Shown one piece after another: positions 61,816-64,000 of a stretch of 64,000 nucleotides of DNA. Under the pieces are notes generated by a model, which did no database searches, was not told the origin of the DNA, and worked only from the letters and a program-made list of their open reading frames with translations. The translations under genes were made by a program, and so were the position numbers. The DNA is from Aphrophora alni (taxonomy: Eukaryota; Arthropoda; Insecta; Hemiptera; Aphrophoridae): positions 9,827,000 through 9,890,999 of the forward strand of contig OY740766.1 in the NCBI GenBank assembly GCA_963513935.1. Direction: 5' to 3'. Each line of letters opens with the position of its first letter. The stretch's first letter is position 1.

Positions 61816-64000
61816 CTCTCTCTAGGAAATAGTTTCTGCGTAAACCATTGAACCGATTTTTATCAAATATATAAATATTATGTCTCTAGACGTTATACAT
61901 CATAATACAAAATATCTAGAATCTGCAATAAGACCACTAAGTACAGATATACATAAACTCTGGTTTACCAATTTTGTTCAAAATTAGGAGAAATGGGAAG
62001 ATTAAATGGCCAAATCCATGTGGTTATTTGAAAGTTATTTATGTATTAAAAGTGTAAAGTAGGTTACACCCCTCTTGCTTCATCTTTCCTTGCTTCATCT
62101 TTCCCATTAGGTCCCCTTGTTCTATGTTTTTAAATAACAGCAGATTTTATAACCTTAACTCTGTCACTTATTCAATATCAGTTCATAAAATCCTTAATTT
62201 TCTTGAAGTACGCTTATTTAATTACATTATTTGTCCATTATATTTGTTCCTTAAAATCCTCTCTCTAAATTCACTGCTTTTTCCTGTTTATCAACGATAA
62301 TTTGTTATACAAAATTAACTCCTAACTACCTACATAGTTGTCCGAAACTACTCAATTTATTAGACGTAAAATCAGTCGTATATTAAATGTTACATAACTT
62401 CGAACAAAACCTTTCTGCAGAAAATTATTAGCTTGAAAATTAAGACATTATTGCGTAAATCAATATAAAATAAACACAGCAAAGTAATTGTGCAACTGTT
62501 TCCGTTGGAAAATCCACTAAATATCTCTTGACTTTACTAAAACCCAGTTTGTCTGTGACGAAATGGAGAAGCGAGATAATCAAAGGAGATGCCGTTTTTA
62601 CGGAACATTACCCATCCAATCATCACCGCGCATTTTGCTAAGAAATAATGGTGATTGTTGTCTTGGGATGAATATATTTTAAAACTGTTACAGACCGTGA
62701 AAGAAACAATTAACTAAGCATCTTCTATGTGGGCACTGCAGACAACTAGCACTCTTTTTTAGATTTTTTTGTCTATTAAAAAATTACAGCTTAAATTATA
62801 TCTTGTTAATTAAGTGTGTGCAATTAAATACACTGTTTGTTTTTGTAATCGCCTTTTTTTAAACTTAAAATACTCGTATTTTTAAACATACACAACACAA
62901 TATAAGTATAACAGAAATATTGTAATAAATAGCAAAGAGCTGGTTTAAATTAGGTTGTATCAAAATATGTATGAAGTTTTATTATATATTTGATACAAAA
63001 TGTAAACCATAGATCAATACTTGAACAAACCACACATAAATTCACATAAAAATCATGGTAAAATTGGTACTAATCTTCTTGTTTTGTGTGTTTCAACCAT
63101 TATTTAAAAAAAAGTATACCAAAATTACGAGTAAATTGGACTCATGTGAAACTGCTAAGTTAGGAATAAACCAAAATGGACTAAACATCCAGTTTTACAA
63201 TGGTTCTTTATAAAAGTTCTTACGAACACGCGTGAACACGCACACAACAAATTACACAATACACAGATACACGATAAGCGTAGGAAGGTATTTTATACTC
63301 GTTAACGCACTTTTCTTAAAACAAATCGATATTTGCAAGATATCGAGGAAGGTATTACATAACGTCAAATCACCTCATATCCACCTTGACTTAATGCTCA
63401 GTCTGCGGAATCAAGTCTATACTTCAATACTTGATTGCAGTTCTAGACTAAGCATCATGCCTCTATACTTTTAACATATTCCGCCATTATGAGAGTGAAT
63501 TAACTCCTTCCTTTCGTAATGTTTATCTAAGAGACATTAATCCAGACATGATTTTAAAACCTCTAGAGTAAAATATATATATATATATTACAACTAAGTC
63601 TACAGTTTATCTACTAATATAACGGAATATATTTTGTCTCAATTCTAGTCAAATTCCGAATTCCGTTCATTAATTAGACTCCTCAGTGTTACGAATCTAA
63701 TTGCAAAACATTATAACAGGATATAATTTTGAGGTTCAGTCGTCAAAGGACACAAATTGCATTTAGTATCAATCATATTTCCAAATGATCGTGGCTATTA
63801 CATTGCTTTAGATATTGAATAACTCCTATTCGGACTTATTCCACGAAACTCTAAAGTCACGTTGAAGGTGGTTTTTTCCTACATACCGTGAGATATTTGT
63901 AGTATGTAATATTTTATTTTTAATAATTTGTGTAATACGAACAAAATTTGTCTCTTAATACAAACTCATAACACCATAGATATGTTTCAGGTTCTGCTTG
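61816..64000. other. AT-rich sequence to the window edge, no gene recognised
   Basis: A short duplicated CTTGCTTCATCTTTCC pair at about 62078-62104 and an (AT)n run at about 63571-63588. The 80-codon frame 63232-63474 is not recognisable. Confidence 0.45.

Overview
The window looks like AT-rich, intron- and repeat-dominated nuclear DNA of an arthropod, most likely an insect. The evidence is an interstitial (TTAGG)n telomere-type tract at 3740-3841, the transposon families present (piggyBac, Tigger/pogo, Jockey- and I-group LINEs, a Penelope-like element, tRNA-derived SINEs), and long (GA)n and (TA)n microsatellites. No bacterial-style gene, operon, rRNA, functional tRNA or CRISPR array is visible, and no complete host protein-coding gene is supported. 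Almost all longer open frames are transposon debris, translated tandem repeats or chance frames in AT-rich DNA. Species cannot be named from the sequence.

Layout. 1-1115: 43-bp satellite with alternating unit types. 3740-3841: TTAGG tract. 8150-8752: wreck of a LINE RNase H/C-terminal region, interrupted by a 21-bp tandem expansion. 10398-12197: internally deleted piggyBac-like element with both termini and a frameshifted transposase. 14680-15432: LINE 3' end with an AAATA-type tail. 15769-16224: MITE with 33-bp terminal inverted repeats. 17046-17708: a dispersed repeat with a Tigger-type fragment nested inside it; a copy without that fragment lies inverted at 25132-25445. 27600-28860: purine-rich block containing a 426-bp tandem duplication. 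29901-30172: 130-bp tandem duplication. 33590-34363: element with 225-bp inverted termini. 38928-39936: Penelope-like remnant with a GIY-YIG endonuclease frame between 305-bp inverted repeats. 41167-41885: Tigger/pogo element with 75-bp internal repeats and a broken CENP-B-type N-terminus. 43549-43715: long (GA)n. 44641-44766: 32-bp array. 45990-46913: young 5'-truncated Jockey LINE with a perfect 13-bp target-site duplication. 49584-49725: small inverted-repeat element. 50089-50397: decayed coding-like frame of unknown origin. 53744-54249: 22-bp minisatellite. 54986-55460: two tRNA-derived SINE copies. 55895-56128: 117-bp duplication. 58344-58487: possible host exon. 60766-61815: pair of related exon-like segments on the minus strand.

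The most interesting signal cuts across these units. Four sequences at three loci (38993-39033 minus, its inverted twin 39831-39871 plus, 33283-33326 minus, 49627-49676 minus) can be folded by eye into the same hammerhead-ribozyme architecture: CYGANGA core, one unpaired base, a 6-bp stem II with 3-nt loop, GAAA, a minimal stem III, and a UA/UC cleavage site. One locus is the terminal repeat of the Penelope-like element, the retroelement class known to carry hammerheads. The other two would then be solo or derived terminal repeats. All assignments come from reading the sequence; no database search or folding program was run.
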